Shown: positions 1 through 8,135, counted from the first letter of the stretch. The stretch: DNA of 22,852 nt from an uncultured Eubacteriales bacterium (GCA_900540145.1 UQEW01000034.1:1-22852); one strand, 5' to 3'. The notes: generated by a model from the letters alone, not told the origin. A program made the numbers and translations.

Positions 1-1
1 T

Positions 2-286
2 ATTACATTTGTAGCACAACAAAAAGGAATGAATGTCGACTCTTTTTCGCTGGCAAAGGTTCGAAGATATTATGAAACAGGAGTAAAAACAACATTAGGC
101 GAGGCACTAATTGAATATGGATTCCCTACTGATGCTGTCCGCCGTATTGAAGAATCGCATAAGATATTGTCAACTCTTTCGTTAACAGAAGCGAAAGTAT
201 ACTGCCGCCAAAATTATAGCCAGATAAAACTACTTTTCGATAAATATGAGTTAGTGCTATTTACCAAGGCAATGAACACCTTTTAA
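2..286 (+). CDS. 3' end of an unrecognised protein (5' truncated by window edge)
   Basis: The reading frame is open from base 2 to the TAA at 284-286 and encodes about 94 residues ending in TKAMNTF. An internal ATG lies at 29, but the AAGGA before it sits directly against the codon, too close for a normal ribosome binding site. The frame also stays open upstream, so this is more likely the C-terminus of a longer protein that begins outside the window. The visible part is charged and probably helical, with no membrane segment and no motif I recognise. It runs convergently into the ATPase gene that ends at 329. I give no function. Confidence 0.5.
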   Translation: MTFVAQQKGMNVDSFSLAKVRRYYETGVKTTLGEALIEYGFPTDAVRRIEESHKILSTLSLTEAKVYCRQNYSQIKLLFDKYELVLFTKAMNTF

Positions 287-328
287 AAGCAATAATACTG
301 GTAAAACAAAGAGAATGAAAATAATTTA

Positions 329-1723
329 TTACATTTTGCTCACAATATCCCTATACCTCACCAGCTCCACATTCCCCATCTCCTTTGCCCGATCAACGCA
401 GCCCATTGTAAATCCGACTTTGGCAAAGAGATAAAAGTGTTTATTTTGATATGAAAACAGTTCGCTACGCTTCACAAGAGTTTCCAAAACCCCAATATCA
501 ACTTTCTCATTAGTCCATTTGCACTCTCCGAAAAGTGCTGTATTTTTATCCTGCTCTGCGAGAATATCGATTTCGACCTGGCGTTTTTCTTTAGAATCAT
601 TGCCCCACCAGCGGCCAATAGACGAAAATTCTACTGAGCATTCGCCGGAGAGCAGCAGTTTCCAAAGATACTGCTTGCAGATTTCCTCAAACACACTGCC
701 CATATAATCGGACAAATACGGCTCGATGCGTTTATACGCCAGATCGGCTGCCCCACGAGCGATAATAGAAAAGTTCTCCGGAACAAAGCGATACCAGAAG
801 CGAAACATGTTGTCCGCAATGGAATAAATTGCTTTCCGAGATGCTTTTTCACCATACGGCGTCTCTTTTTCGATAATGCCGAGGGCAATAAGGTTTTTTA
901 CATAGGCGGAGCAAATATTTGTGGTTTCACCCACTTTGCTGGAGATTTCTGACATACGGGAAGCACCAGTCGCAATCGCCGTTATAACCGCATTGTAGAG
1001 TGCCGGTTCACGCACCTCCTGCTTAATCAGATTCTCCGGCTCCTCAAACAAGGCGGAGTTGGGATTTAGAAACGTATTTTTAATATTTTCCTCAATACTT
1101 AACTTATCGCTCATTTGAAGCAGATACTGAGGTGTTCCTCCTACGATTCCGTACACATATGCTTTTTCTTCATCAGTGAAATTTTTGAAATAGTGACAGG
1201 TCTCTTCAAATTCAAAAGGAAGGATTTTCATCTGTGCCGTCCGTCTGCCGTAAAGCGGTGCCCTGTAAGCGAGAACATGGTCTTCCATATAGGACATGGA
1301 CGAACCGCAAAGAATCAGCATCAGTTTAGAAGTGTCTTTATATTGGTCAATCAAAAGCTGAATGGTCGAGGCAAGGCTTTTCGATGAACGGGCAACATAA
1401 GGATATTCATCAATCGCAAGAATAATCCGTTCTTTTTCAGAAAGTTTAAATACATACTCCAAAGCCGCTTGAAATGATAAGAAAGATGTTTCGGTATCCA
1501 CTCCGGTATGATAGCTTATAATACTCTTGCTGAAATTTTCAAGATTTTGCTTGGCGTTGCTCTCTACGCCCATAAAATAAATTGCTTTTTTCTCGTTTAT
1601 AAAATGGCTGATAAGTGCCGTTTTGCCGACACGGCGGCGGCCGTAAATCACAACAAATTCAAACTTGTCCGATGCGTATAACTTGTTCAGCGTTGCAAGC
1701 TCACGCTCTCTACCGATAAACAT
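329..1723 (-). CDS. AAA/STAND-like ATPase with C-terminal DUF234 nuclease-like domain
   Basis: The 464-residue protein resembles the prokaryotic ATPase_2 plus DUF234 family. Residues 28-35 (GRRRVGKT) are a Walker A motif, and residues 100-106 (IILAIDE) are a Walker B motif. A winged-helix-like segment follows in the middle third. The C-terminal domain carries E384-I-D386, then E400-C-K402, the spacing expected of a PD-(D/E)xK nuclease-like core. Length is normal for the family. The start is supported by AGGAGG 9 nt upstream. It is a single-gene unit with its own candidate promoter at 1776-1803. Members of this family are common in bacteria and archaea, but most have no demonstrated function; roles in mobile elements or defence have been suggested. 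The fold assignment is confident; the cellular role is unknown. Confidence 0.85.
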   Translation of the reverse strand: MFIGRERELATLNKLYASDKFEFVVIYGRRRVGKTALISHFINEKKAIYFMGVESNAKQNLENFSKSIISYHTGVDTETSFLSFQAALEYVFKLSEKERIILAIDEYPYVARSSKSLASTIQLLIDQYKDTSKLMLILCGSSMSYMEDHVLAYRAPLYGRRTAQMKILPFEFEETCHYFKNFTDEEKAYVYGIVGGTPQYLLQMSDKLSIEENIKNTFLNPNSALFEEPENLIKQEVREPALYNAVITAIATGASRMSEISSKVGETTNICSAYVKNLIALGIIEKETPYGEKASRKAIYSIADNMFRFWYRFVPENFSIIARGAADLAYKRIEPYLSDYMGSVFEEICKQYLWKLLLSGECSVEFSSIGRWWGNDSKEKRQVEIDILAEQDKNTALFGECKWTNEKVDIGVLETLVKRSELFSYQNKHFYLFAKVGFTMGCVDRAKEMGNVELVRYRDIVSKM

Positions 1724-1775
1724 GACGGATATCCTCCTATCTAAGCAACAAACTGTTGATAATATGATTGAATAT

Positions 1776-1803
1776 AGTATATCATAAAAATAATTTTAGT
1801 CAA
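1776..1803 (-). promoter_or_regulatory. Sigma-70-type promoter for the DUF234 ATPase
   Basis: On the minus strand there is TTGACT (1803-1798), a 16-bp spacer, and TATACT (1781-1776), both close to consensus. They lie about 50-80 bp upstream of the ATPase start at 1723, a sensible 5' UTR length. The -35 element lies inside one arm of the inverted repeat at 1795-1833, so a protein bound to that repeat would be expected to block this promoter. Confidence 0.55.
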
Positions 1804-1833
1804 GTACGATTAGGTAAATTATACTTGACTAAA
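1795..1833. repeat. 12-bp perfect inverted repeat (possible operator)
   Basis: TTTAGTCAAGTA at 1795-1806 is matched by its exact reverse complement TACTTGACTAAA at 1822-1833, with a 15-bp spacer. The left arm overlaps the -35 box of the candidate promoter for the neighbouring ATPase. No T-tract follows on either strand, so it is unlikely to be a terminator. An operator for a dimeric regulator, possibly autoregulation, is the simplest reading. Confidence 0.5.
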
Positions 1834-1910
1834 TTATGTAAGTTTTACCCTGAAAAATCAGCCAACAATTCCGCAATCCGTGAAAATTCTTTTGTTCATC
1901 TCTGCACAGT

Positions 1911-2552
1911 TTACAAATCTACCCGCTCAAACCGTCTCACAGAAAGTTTGTAGGACAGCATAAGAAATACCACATAATAAACGATGCCAGCCAGCAAAAT
2001 AGGCAACTGCATCAGCAGATGCTCCGGCTCATAGCTGTCCACCCATACCAGCTGCGGTATATGAGCAGAGCTTTCAGCTGCCACTATTAAAATAAGCATT
2101 GGAATCGACGCTAATATAAAAGACCTGCCGACTTTGTAACCGCTTTTATAAAAAGCCGGTAAAAAGATCAAGTCAAACGTTGCATATATAATGAGCCCCA
2201 ATCCGTACCAAGCAAGTGTAGCATCCAGACCTACAGGATTATTTGGAAGTGCAATAGCATTTCTTAACAACATAAAAGGTATGGATATGAGCATCTGAAG
2301 TAGTTGAAAAGACACTGTAAGCATGCATTTCGCCATGACCATTTCTCGCTTTGTCACAGGCAAAAGCGCCGTATACCAGGCATCGTTGGTTTCTCTTCCG
2401 TTTAAGAATGTAATATATGGTGCAAGGCAGCCAAACATAAAGATTACACTGCAAGGATAAGCAGGTACAAGGACAAGGCATCCCAAAAGAACAAATACTA
2501 TGGATGTCGGGTGAGCAGAAAGCATTATTTCTTTAAATAGAAGGCTTTTCAT
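1911..2552 (-). CDS. ABC-2 type transporter permease subunit
   Basis: The 213-residue integral membrane protein has about six hydrophobic segments (for example around LGCLVLVPAY, LLQMLISIPFML and LAGIVYYVVFLML). It is the third gene of an operon behind an HTH regulator and an ABC ATPase, so it is probably the membrane half of an exporter. I start it at ATG 2552 (MKSLLFKE), because AAGGAG lies 8 nt upstream; a GTG at 2561 overlaps that ribosome binding site. The gene begins inside the ATPase reading frame, which ends at 2533, implying translational coupling. Family resemblance comes from topology and context; the substrate is unknown. Small exporters of this layout often handle antimicrobial peptides, but nothing here proves that. 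Confidence 0.75.
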   Translation of the reverse strand: MKSLLFKEIMLSAHPTSIVFVLLGCLVLVPAYPCSVIFMFGCLAPYITFLNGRETNDAWYTALLPVTKREMVMAKCMLTVSFQLLQMLISIPFMLLRNAIALPNNPVGLDATLAWYGLGLIIYATFDLIFLPAFYKSGYKVGRSFILASIPMLILIVAAESSAHIPQLVWVDSYEPEHLLMQLPILLAGIVYYVVFLMLSYKLSVRRFERVDL

Positions 2553-3297
2553 TCCATTCACTCCTTTCTGTTCGCAGCATGATTTCTTCTAAAGTGAGAG
2601 TGCCTGCATCTTTTTCTGTTTTTAAATGCTCAAATGAACGCAGAAATGTGTCTTTATCTGCACTTTCCAGAACTTTTCCATTGCTGATATATGTTATGTC
2701 ATCAGCGCACTTATCCAAATCAGATGTGATATGAGTCGAAAACAAAATAGAACAGTTTTCCCTGGCTATTAACTGCCGAAAAACATGAAGCAACTCGTCT
2801 CTTGATATAGGATCCAAACCTGAAGTAGGCTCGTCTAAAATAAGTAGTTTGGCGTGATGAGACAAAGCAAGCGTCAATAGATACTTCACTTTCATGCCAT
2901 TAGAAAGCTCTTTGAATTTTTTATTTTCATCCAATTCAAATTTTTTTATATACATGCGGTATTGTTCCTGATCCCAGTTATCATAAAATTTTTTTGTAAC
3001 TGACGTTATTACAGAAAGCTTTTTGAGGGGATAAAAATCAATGCCTCCAAATACGACTCCTATATGCTGTTTACATTCTTTTTCATGCTTATAAAAGTCT
3101 TTTTGAAACATAGTAACTCTGCCTCTATCCGGCAGCGTCATGTTGACGATGGTTTTTAAAGTCGTGCTCTTTCCGGCTCCGTTTTTGCCGATTAGCCCCA
3201 TAATGCGCTTTTGTGCCAGTGAAAAGCTTATGTTTTCAAGAGAAAACCCTGAGTATTTTTTGCAGATATTTTCGACTTCCAACAAATAATCTATCAT
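2533..3297 (-). CDS. ABC transporter ATP-binding protein
   Basis: The 254-residue nucleotide-binding subunit has Walker A GKNGAGKST at residues 37-45, a signature motif at 131-135 that reads LSNGM rather than LSGGQ, Walker B with DEPTSGLD at about 151-162, and the switch histidine H189 (STHI). The start ATG 3297 overlaps the TGA of the upstream regulator (ATGA), with AAGGAG 5 nt upstream. It presumably pairs with the permease at 1911-2552 and powers export from the cytoplasmic face. The degenerate signature is seen in many single-domain exporter ATPases of the YtrB/BcrA kind and is not evidence of inactivity. Confidence 0.92.
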   Translation of the reverse strand: MIDYLLEVENICKKYSGFSLENISFSLAQKRIMGLIGKNGAGKSTTLKTIVNMTLPDRGRVTMFQKDFYKHEKECKQHIGVVFGGIDFYPLKKLSVITSVTKKFYDNWDQEQYRMYIKKFELDENKKFKELSNGMKVKYLLTLALSHHAKLLILDEPTSGLDPISRDELLHVFRQLIARENCSILFSTHITSDLDKCADDITYISNGKVLESADKDTFLRSFEHLKTEKDAGTLTLEEIMLRTERSEWNEKPSI

Positions 3298-3773
3298 TTT
3301 TTCTCCTTTTCATCAGGTGCTTCAACCATATCTAAAGCAGTTTTAAACATTTGAGCTATTCCCAGAAAGAACTCTTCTTTCATTAATGCTATACCGGGAT
3401 GTTCCTGCGATTCATCTCCCAGTACTACCAGCCTGTCTCCAGGTTTAATTTTAAAAACTTCTCTCGCCTGTTTCGGCAAAACTATTTGTCCTCGTTCCCC
3501 TACACAAGCAATGCCAAATATATGCTTGCCCTTCGGCGCTATGCTCATGCCTGTTTTTTTCTGATCGTGATAGATTAAATCTTTAAGCTCAACATTATAC
3601 AATTGTGCTAACGCATCACAATTAAAAATATCCGGAACCGATTCACCGGATTCCCATTTTGCCACCGACTGACGTGAAACCCCGATTTTTTCCGCTACTT
3701 CCTCTTGAGAAAATTTATTAAATTGCCGCAGCATAGATAAATTACAAGCGATATTGTCTTTTTGAATTTTCAT
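3294..3773 (-). CDS. Transcriptional regulator: XRE-type HTH fused to AbrB/MazE-like domain
   Basis: The protein has 159 residues. The N-terminal third is a Cro/C1 helix-turn-helix (from about NLSMLRQFN through SRQSVAKWESG to the DLIY segment). A swapped-hairpin AbrB/SpoVT-like segment follows (GERGQIVLPKQARE...KPGDRLVVLGD). Both domains bind DNA in their families. I choose ATG 3773 because AGGAGG stands 10 nt upstream; an in-frame TTG at 3797 lies upstream of that ribosome binding site. It is the first gene of a regulator-ATPase-permease operon and overlaps the ATPase by four bases, so it probably controls its own transporter. A TATAAT lies just upstream of the ribosome binding site on the same strand. 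The ligand is unknown. Confidence 0.85.
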   Translation of the reverse strand: MKIQKDNIACNLSMLRQFNKFSQEEVAEKIGVSRQSVAKWESGESVPDIFNCDALAQLYNVELKDLIYHDQKKTGMSIAPKGKHIFGIACVGERGQIVLPKQAREVFKIKPGDRLVVLGDESQEHPGIALMKEEFFLGIAQMFKTALDMVEAPDEKEKK

Positions 3774-3854
3774 ATTTTTCATACCTCCTATTGCCAATTA
3801 TACTTTGAAATTCCTCACATCTCCACCAACCTATAATAACAAAAAAAGTTATAA

Positions 3855-4073
3855 TCAGTTGCTAGGTTCGGCTTCGATGCTCTAACCCCTAAAGAGCCTG
3901 ATAAAAAAATTCATGCATGTTTTTATATTGATTCTGGCGATGACGATAGCGATGACGATGCAGAAGAAAATAAATCTGCTCAATCAACTCAATCTGACAC
4001 ATCAAAATCTCAAAGCTCAAGTTCATCAGGTAATAATCAAAGTTCAAGCGGAAATTCATCTTCTTGGCACTGA
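3855..4073 (+). pseudogene. Remnant of a Ser/Asp-rich protein C-terminus
   Basis: An open frame without a start codon runs from just after a TAA (3852-3854) to the TGA at 4071-4073. It reads as a real protein tail: a mixed segment (RFGFDALTPKEPDKK), then an acidic run (SGDDDSDDDAEE), then a Ser/Gln/Asn-rich tail ending SSSWH. This composition resembles the Ser-rich linker of the lipoprotein at 22254-22847. No start or ribosome binding site is visible, so I read it as the 3' relic of a decayed secreted or lipoprotein gene. It is otherwise the only content of the 3774-4103 gap. Chance low-complexity coding is the alternative. Confidence 0.4.
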
Positions 4074-4103
4074 TTTTTACAGGTTAATGTAAAAAACAAA
4101 CAT

Positions 4104-4157
4104 AAAAAAACCGCCTCTTTGCACGGCAAGGTTATGAGCCATTGCCGGCAAAAAGGC
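4104..4157 (-). terminator. Rho-independent terminator of the catabolic operon
   Basis: The arms at about 4113-4129 and 4142-4157 form a long stem (roughly 15 pairs with one mismatch and one bulge). On the minus strand it is followed by seven T residues (complement of 4104-4110). It sits about 25 bp past the stop codon of the aminotransferase gene and ends the minus-strand cluster that starts at 12158. No T-tract follows on the plus strand. Confidence 0.85.
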
Positions 4158-4181
4158 AGCCTTAAATTATATATTGCTGAA

Positions 4182-5330
4182 TTATTCTAAAACTTTTACT
4201 CCTTCTTTAAGCAATTCGTCTATGAACTCATCTATCAGTTTCAGGCCTTCCTCCAGATGATCACCGTGGGACAGAGACATTCTGAAGGAATGAGGAATGT
4301 AGAAGCAATCACCGTGGCAAACCAGCACGTTCTTTCTATCCAGCAATTCATCACAGAATTTCTCAGCGTCGATGTCAAGATTGTAATGTATAAGGTATGT
4401 GGTTCCATACGCTTTGGCATATTGCTTGAGATATTTGTGTCCGTCCAGCCACTTATCGATTATGGCTTTATTGGAGTTAACTATCTTTCTGCTGCGTTCA
4501 AAGATTTTATCTACGTTCTCCAAGGCTATGGCAAATATCCATTCGTCGAACACGCCTCCGCAAATAGCGTCATATGATCTGTGATTAAAGATGTTTTTTC
4601 TCATATCGGCGTCTTTGCAGACTATCCAGCCCACTCTTGTTCCTGCCATGGAATATATCTTGGAAGAAGAGCACGTCACGATGGTCTTTTCATACATGTC
4701 GGCAAAGGAAGGCATGTATTCGTCAGCCAATCCTCTGTACATTTCGTCACATACTATCCAAGCCCCCACGCTTTCTGCAATCTGAATCAGTTCTTTCATC
4801 TCATCGAGACTTAACAGAGAGCCGGTAGGATTGTTAGGATTTGTAAACATTATGGCTTTTGTATTTTTATCCACCGCTTTTCTTACATCGTCCAAATTGA
4901 GCTTATATCCCGCTTCCGCCTTCAGGTCCACATCTCTTACCTCTACTCCTATAGATTTGGGGATAGAGTGAAACTGCTGATAGTTGGGCATTATGGAGAT
5001 TATGTTGTCTTTTTCCGGCTCCAGCAGTGAAAATACAACTGTATTGTTGGCGCCTGTGCCGCCGTGGACAAGGATTATGTCATCAGGAGAAACTGTTTTA
5101 TAGAGCTTGGCTAAAGCCTTTTTCGTCCTTGGTGTTCCTTCAAATCTGGGGTACCCAAGATCCATCTTTCTAAAGTCTTCTAAAAACTCATTAAGATCTT
5201 GTCCCGTAACTTCAAACATTTCTTCTACTGTCATAGGCGACACACAGCTGCCGCCTAAATATATCTTGTTCTTTTCACTGTCGCAGGCAGGATTCAGCCA
5301 ATTTTCCAGCACAAAATCATCAATTTTCAT
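4182..5330 (-). CDS. PLP-dependent aminotransferase, class I/II (fold type I)
   Basis: The 382-residue enzyme has the class I/II landmarks: NPNNPTG at 164-170, the pyridine-nitrogen aspartate D195 in VCDEMY, the Schiff-base lysine K224 in SSSKIYSMAGTRVGW, and a C-terminal FRMSLSHG with the likely carboxylate-binding arginine. AAGGAGG lies 7 nt before ATG 5330. It is the last gene of the cluster, 18 bp after the cyclodeaminase-like gene. The N-terminus (DDFVLENWL) reminds me of arginine-modifying PLP enzymes such as capreomycidine synthase, but that is memory, not an alignment. The reaction could be transamination or elimination/replacement on an amino acid produced by the neighbouring enzymes. 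The family is certain; the substrate is not. Confidence 0.88.
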   Translation of the reverse strand: MKIDDFVLENWLNPACDSEKNKIYLGGSCVSPMTVEEMFEVTGQDLNEFLEDFRKMDLGYPRFEGTPRTKKALAKLYKTVSPDDIILVHGGTGANNTVVFSLLEPEKDNIISIMPNYQQFHSIPKSIGVEVRDVDLKAEAGYKLNLDDVRKAVDKNTKAIMFTNPNNPTGSLLSLDEMKELIQIAESVGAWIVCDEMYRGLADEYMPSFADMYEKTIVTCSSSKIYSMAGTRVGWIVCKDADMRKNIFNHRSYDAICGGVFDEWIFAIALENVDKIFERSRKIVNSNKAIIDKWLDGHKYLKQYAKAYGTTYLIHYNLDIDAEKFCDELLDRKNVLVCHGDCFYIPHSFRMSLSHGDHLEEGLKLIDEFIDELLKEGVKVLE

Positions 5331-5348
5331 CAGTAGTCCTCCTTAAGC

Positions 5349-6365
5349 TTATATTTCAACCAGTTTGCCCAAATTCTTTTCTTTGGCCAGCGCAATGGCC
5401 GTTTTAGCGGTTACAAGGTCTAAAAGAGCGATACCGGTGGCGTCGAATATGGTTATGTCTTCAGGGGAGATTCTTCCCTCTATTTGTCCGCAAAGTACCT
5501 GGCCTATTTCTCCTTTAATATCTTCTTTCTTGATGACTCCTGTCTTTACAGGTATTTCAGATTCACCTACGTTGGCGCATTGATTGACGTCGTCGCAAAA
5601 AACTCTGGCATCTCTGAAAAGTTCAGGGTCGATTTCTTCCTTTCCTTTCATATCAGCTCCTACGCAGCTGAGGTGAGTTCCCGGGCGAATCCATTCCTTC
5701 TTGATAACAGGTTTTCTGGCAGGAGTTATGGTAATGACTACATCGCTTTCGCCGAGTGCCTGGGCCATATCCTGCGCCGCAGAGAATTCTACATTGCCTG
5801 TTTCCAAGGAGAAATCCGCTTCAAGACGTTCAGGTAATGACGCCGCAAATTTTTTCGCATTGTCGTAATCCAGAGGGTCCGCAATATATACTTTCTTCAG
5901 CTGAGGCAGCAGTATGAGGGTAGCTGCTATCTGATATATACTCTGTTTGCCTGCTCCGAGTACGAAAAGCACCTGCGAGTCTTTCCTTGCCAGGGCCGCC
6001 GCTCCTATGGCTCCGGCAGCGCCGGTCCTCATGCAGGTTATATATGATGCGTCCATTATTCCAAGAGGCACGCCGGTAGTAGAATCGAAAGCCATAAGCA
6101 TTCCCGTAAACGGCGGCAAGCCTTTTTGGCTGTTCATAGGAAATGTGTTGAGCAATTTCAGTCCGTGAATGTTGATATCGCCATAAACCACTCCTGATTT
6201 TACGTCGGTAACTGCATTGTATTCATCAAAATGATGTTCCAGGTAAGGCCATACTACGGTCTTTCCCTGAGATTTCAACTTATATACTTCTTCTACTCCC
6301 TGGATTACTTTTGGCATTTCCAGGATTTTTTCCAATTCTTTTCTGCTAAGTACGCTTATTTCCAT
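5349..6365 (-). CDS. Ornithine cyclodeaminase / mu-crystallin family protein (EutC-like)
   Basis: The protein has 338 residues from ATG 6365. It contains the family's Rossmann segment (VLFVLGAGKQS, GAGKQ at about 137-141), the CMRTGAAGA segment before it, and CVGADMKGKEEID further on, the usual dinucleotide-dependent layout. Family members convert ornithine to proline plus ammonia, or reduce ketimines, or act beside EutB in hydroxyectoine use. I prefer ATG 6365 because AAAGGA lies 9 nt upstream; ATG 6383, which overlaps the preceding TGA, has no such site. It lies directly behind the EutB-like gene, matching the EutB-EutC pairing known from ectoine operons. Cytoplasmic; substrate unproven. 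Confidence 0.88.
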   Translation of the reverse strand: MEISVLSRKELEKILEMPKVIQGVEEVYKLKSQGKTVVWPYLEHHFDEYNAVTDVKSGVVYGDINIHGLKLLNTFPMNSQKGLPPFTGMLMAFDSTTGVPLGIMDASYITCMRTGAAGAIGAAALARKDSQVLFVLGAGKQSIYQIAATLILLPQLKKVYIADPLDYDNAKKFAASLPERLEADFSLETGNVEFSAAQDMAQALGESDVVITITPARKPVIKKEWIRPGTHLSCVGADMKGKEEIDPELFRDARVFCDDVNQCANVGESEIPVKTGVIKKEDIKGEIGQVLCGQIEGRISPEDITIFDATGIALLDLVTAKTAIALAKEKNLGKLVEI

Positions 6366-6379
6366 GTCGGTCATTCCTT

Positions 6380-7357
6380 TCATAGCTTATATTCATTCAG
6401 TATTTCTGTCAGAAGATCGCCGTCGATGTTTCCGCCGCTCATTACAAGCGCCACTTCTCTGCCGCCTATCCTGTCTGGGTCTTCCATGACAGCGGCCAAA
6501 GTAACAGCAGCGCCGCCTTCAACGACGAACTTTTCTTTTCTGGCCATATGGCTTATAGCTTTTCTTATGTTATCTTCCTTAACCTTAACTATATCGTCCA
6601 CATAGTTCCTTAGAATTTCAAATGACAGCTTTCCGACTCCTCCGACCAGTGCGTCGCATACGGTAGAACCGCTTATAGGATACTGGCCGTAAAAAACGTT
6701 ATCCTCAAAGGCTTTGATAAAAGCCGGACATACCTCCGTTTGAACGCCTATAATCCGTACATCCGGCTTTATATGCTTCGCCGCAACAGCTATACCGGTT
6801 ATAAGGCCGCCTCCTCCTATAGGAACAACGATAGTGTCTATATCTTGATTTTGTTTAAGGATTTCAAGCCCCACAGTTCCTTGGCCCGCATATACAACTT
6901 CGTCATTAAAGCAAGGGTCTATATAAGTCATCCCATACTCTCTGACGTAATCAAAGCCCAAGGCTCTGGCCCGGTCGATGTTTTCTCCCAATTGCACTAT
7001 TTGAGCGCCGTAATACTTTATCTTATCCAGCTTGGCCTTTGGTGTAGTCGTGGGGCAGATGACCACAGCCTTTTCTATCCCCAAAAGCTTAGCTGCATAG
7101 CTTACAGCCGCGCCGTTATTACCTGTGGAAATAGTCGCCACACCTCTTGCCTTTTCCTCTTCAGAAAGGACCGTCATCCTGCTGATAGCGCCCCTTATCT
7201 TGAAGCTTTTAACACTTTGGAGGCTTTCCAGCTTAAAATAATAGTTTCGGCTGCCATTGCTCAAATACATGGAACGTTCCAGCGGAGTTTTATAGACATA
7301 TCCTTTTATTCTTTCATAAGCCGCCAATATGTCTGCAGCTTTTAATCTTTCATTCAT
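6380..7357 (-). CDS. Threonine dehydratase-like PLP enzyme (EutB-like, fold type II)
   Basis: The 325-residue serine/threonine dehydratase-family protein has the PLP lysine K53 in SFKIRGA, STGNNG at about 77-82 and the phosphate-binding GGGGL at 181-185. It lacks the regulatory ACT domain of biosynthetic IlvA, so a catabolic beta-elimination is likely. The asparagine-binding loop reads GNNG where most relatives read GNHG or GNHA, a visible departure near the active site. It ends four bases inside the first possible start of the cyclodeaminase-like gene. The pair resembles EutB/EutC of hydroxyectoine use; threo-3-hydroxyaspartate ammonia-lyase is another possible relative. The start ATG 7357 has only a weak ribosome binding site and may be coupled to the upstream LUD gene. 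Confidence 0.87.
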   Translation of the reverse strand: MNERLKAADILAAYERIKGYVYKTPLERSMYLSNGSRNYYFKLESLQSVKSFKIRGAISRMTVLSEEEKARGVATISTGNNGAAVSYAAKLLGIEKAVVICPTTTPKAKLDKIKYYGAQIVQLGENIDRARALGFDYVREYGMTYIDPCFNDEVVYAGQGTVGLEILKQNQDIDTIVVPIGGGGLITGIAVAAKHIKPDVRIIGVQTEVCPAFIKAFEDNVFYGQYPISGSTVCDALVGGVGKLSFEILRNYVDDIVKVKEDNIRKAISHMARKEKFVVEGGAAVTLAAVMEDPDRIGGREVALVMSGGNIDGDLLTEILNEYKL

Positions 7358-7361
7358 TTTA

Positions 7362-8102
7362 TTAGAATCCCAGCTCCTCTCCTACAATTACTATGTGATA
7401 ATCCGACTCTATAGGTTTTTTGTGCAGGATAGTTGTGATGTTGCAAAATCTGTTTTCCGAGCGGCAGTTGGCACATTTGCCGGCAATCACGCTTGGACAA
7501 GTCTCCCCGTATTTTATCTTGTTCATAGGCGCTGCAACATTGGAAATGCGGGATCTGGCTTCTGCCTCGTTTTGAGTTATCTTGTTGATGCCTACTATCA
7601 TGATAATCCTGTCTGCTCCATAAAGGCTGCCTGCGATTCTGTTTCCTACTCCGTCCACATTGATAATTTCGCCTTCCATAGTTATGGCGTTGGCGCTGAG
7701 CACGAAGACATCGCTGGTCAAATAATCGGCTAATATATCCCTGGCCTGCTCCCTGGTAGGGGCTTTGACATAGCCGTACTCTGCACTATTGTAGCTGTGA
7801 AGGTTCAAAGCCGCCACATTAGGTATCAGTCTGCATCCTCTATCCTTCAGCTCCTGCTCCATACCAAGTTCATAAAAGCTGTGAGAGTCTCCCACACCTA
7901 TTATGCTTCCGTCCTCAATCAGCCCGCCTACAAGGCGGGCTGCTTCCTCCTTGGTTTCTGCATAGTAAGCTTCAAAGAAGTTCTTTTTCAATGCTTTTAC
8001 CAATGCCTCTCCCTTGGCTTTATAAAAATCACGCTTTATCTGTTTTATATCGTGAGTTACAGCACTCAAAGGGACGTCCACTTCTTGTCTAAGTTTTCTC
8101 AT
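7362..8102 (-). CDS. LUD-domain protein (lactate-utilisation-like, DUF162)
   Basis: The 246-residue protein has the typical LUD features: IGVGDSHSFYELG in the first half, then SANAITMEGEI and NRIAGSLYGADRIIMIVG, and a C-terminal four-cysteine segment (C202, C210, C213, C220) ending in the usual GEELGF-type tail. Stand-alone clostridial LUD proteins of this size commonly carry these cysteines; metal or Fe-S binding is possible. The LUD domain is best known from LutB/LutC, which oxidise lactate, but neither LutA nor LutB is present here, so lactate oxidation should not be assumed. GGAAGG lies about 8 nt upstream of ATG 8102. Its role in this amino-acid-like pathway is unknown. Confidence 0.85.
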   Translation of the reverse strand: MRKLRQEVDVPLSAVTHDIKQIKRDFYKAKGEALVKALKKNFFEAYYAETKEEAARLVGGLIEDGSIIGVGDSHSFYELGMEQELKDRGCRLIPNVAALNLHSYNSAEYGYVKAPTREQARDILADYLTSDVFVLSANAITMEGEIINVDGVGNRIAGSLYGADRIIMIVGINKITQNEAEARSRISNVAAPMNKIKYGETCPSVIAGKCANCRSENRFCNITTILHKKPIESDYHIVIVGEELGF

Positions 8103-8135
8103 ATAATTTACCTTCCGTATTCGCCTTCTGTTATT

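Noticed and set aside
6740..7345. 201-codon plus-strand open frame opposite the EutB-like gene
   Set aside because: Antisense shadow of a well-supported gene; its translation has no recognisable domain and no start signal.
5349..7357. Calling the pair eutB and eutC outright as an ectoine-use operon
   Set aside because: The required ectoine hydrolase, deacetylase and EutA-like genes are missing, so only family-level similarity is claimed.
7362..8102. Assignment of the LUD protein as lactate oxidation subunit LutC
   Set aside because: LutA and LutB are absent and the neighbours are amino-acid-type enzymes; the four C-terminal cysteines are ordinary for stand-alone clostridial LUD proteins and not a novelty.
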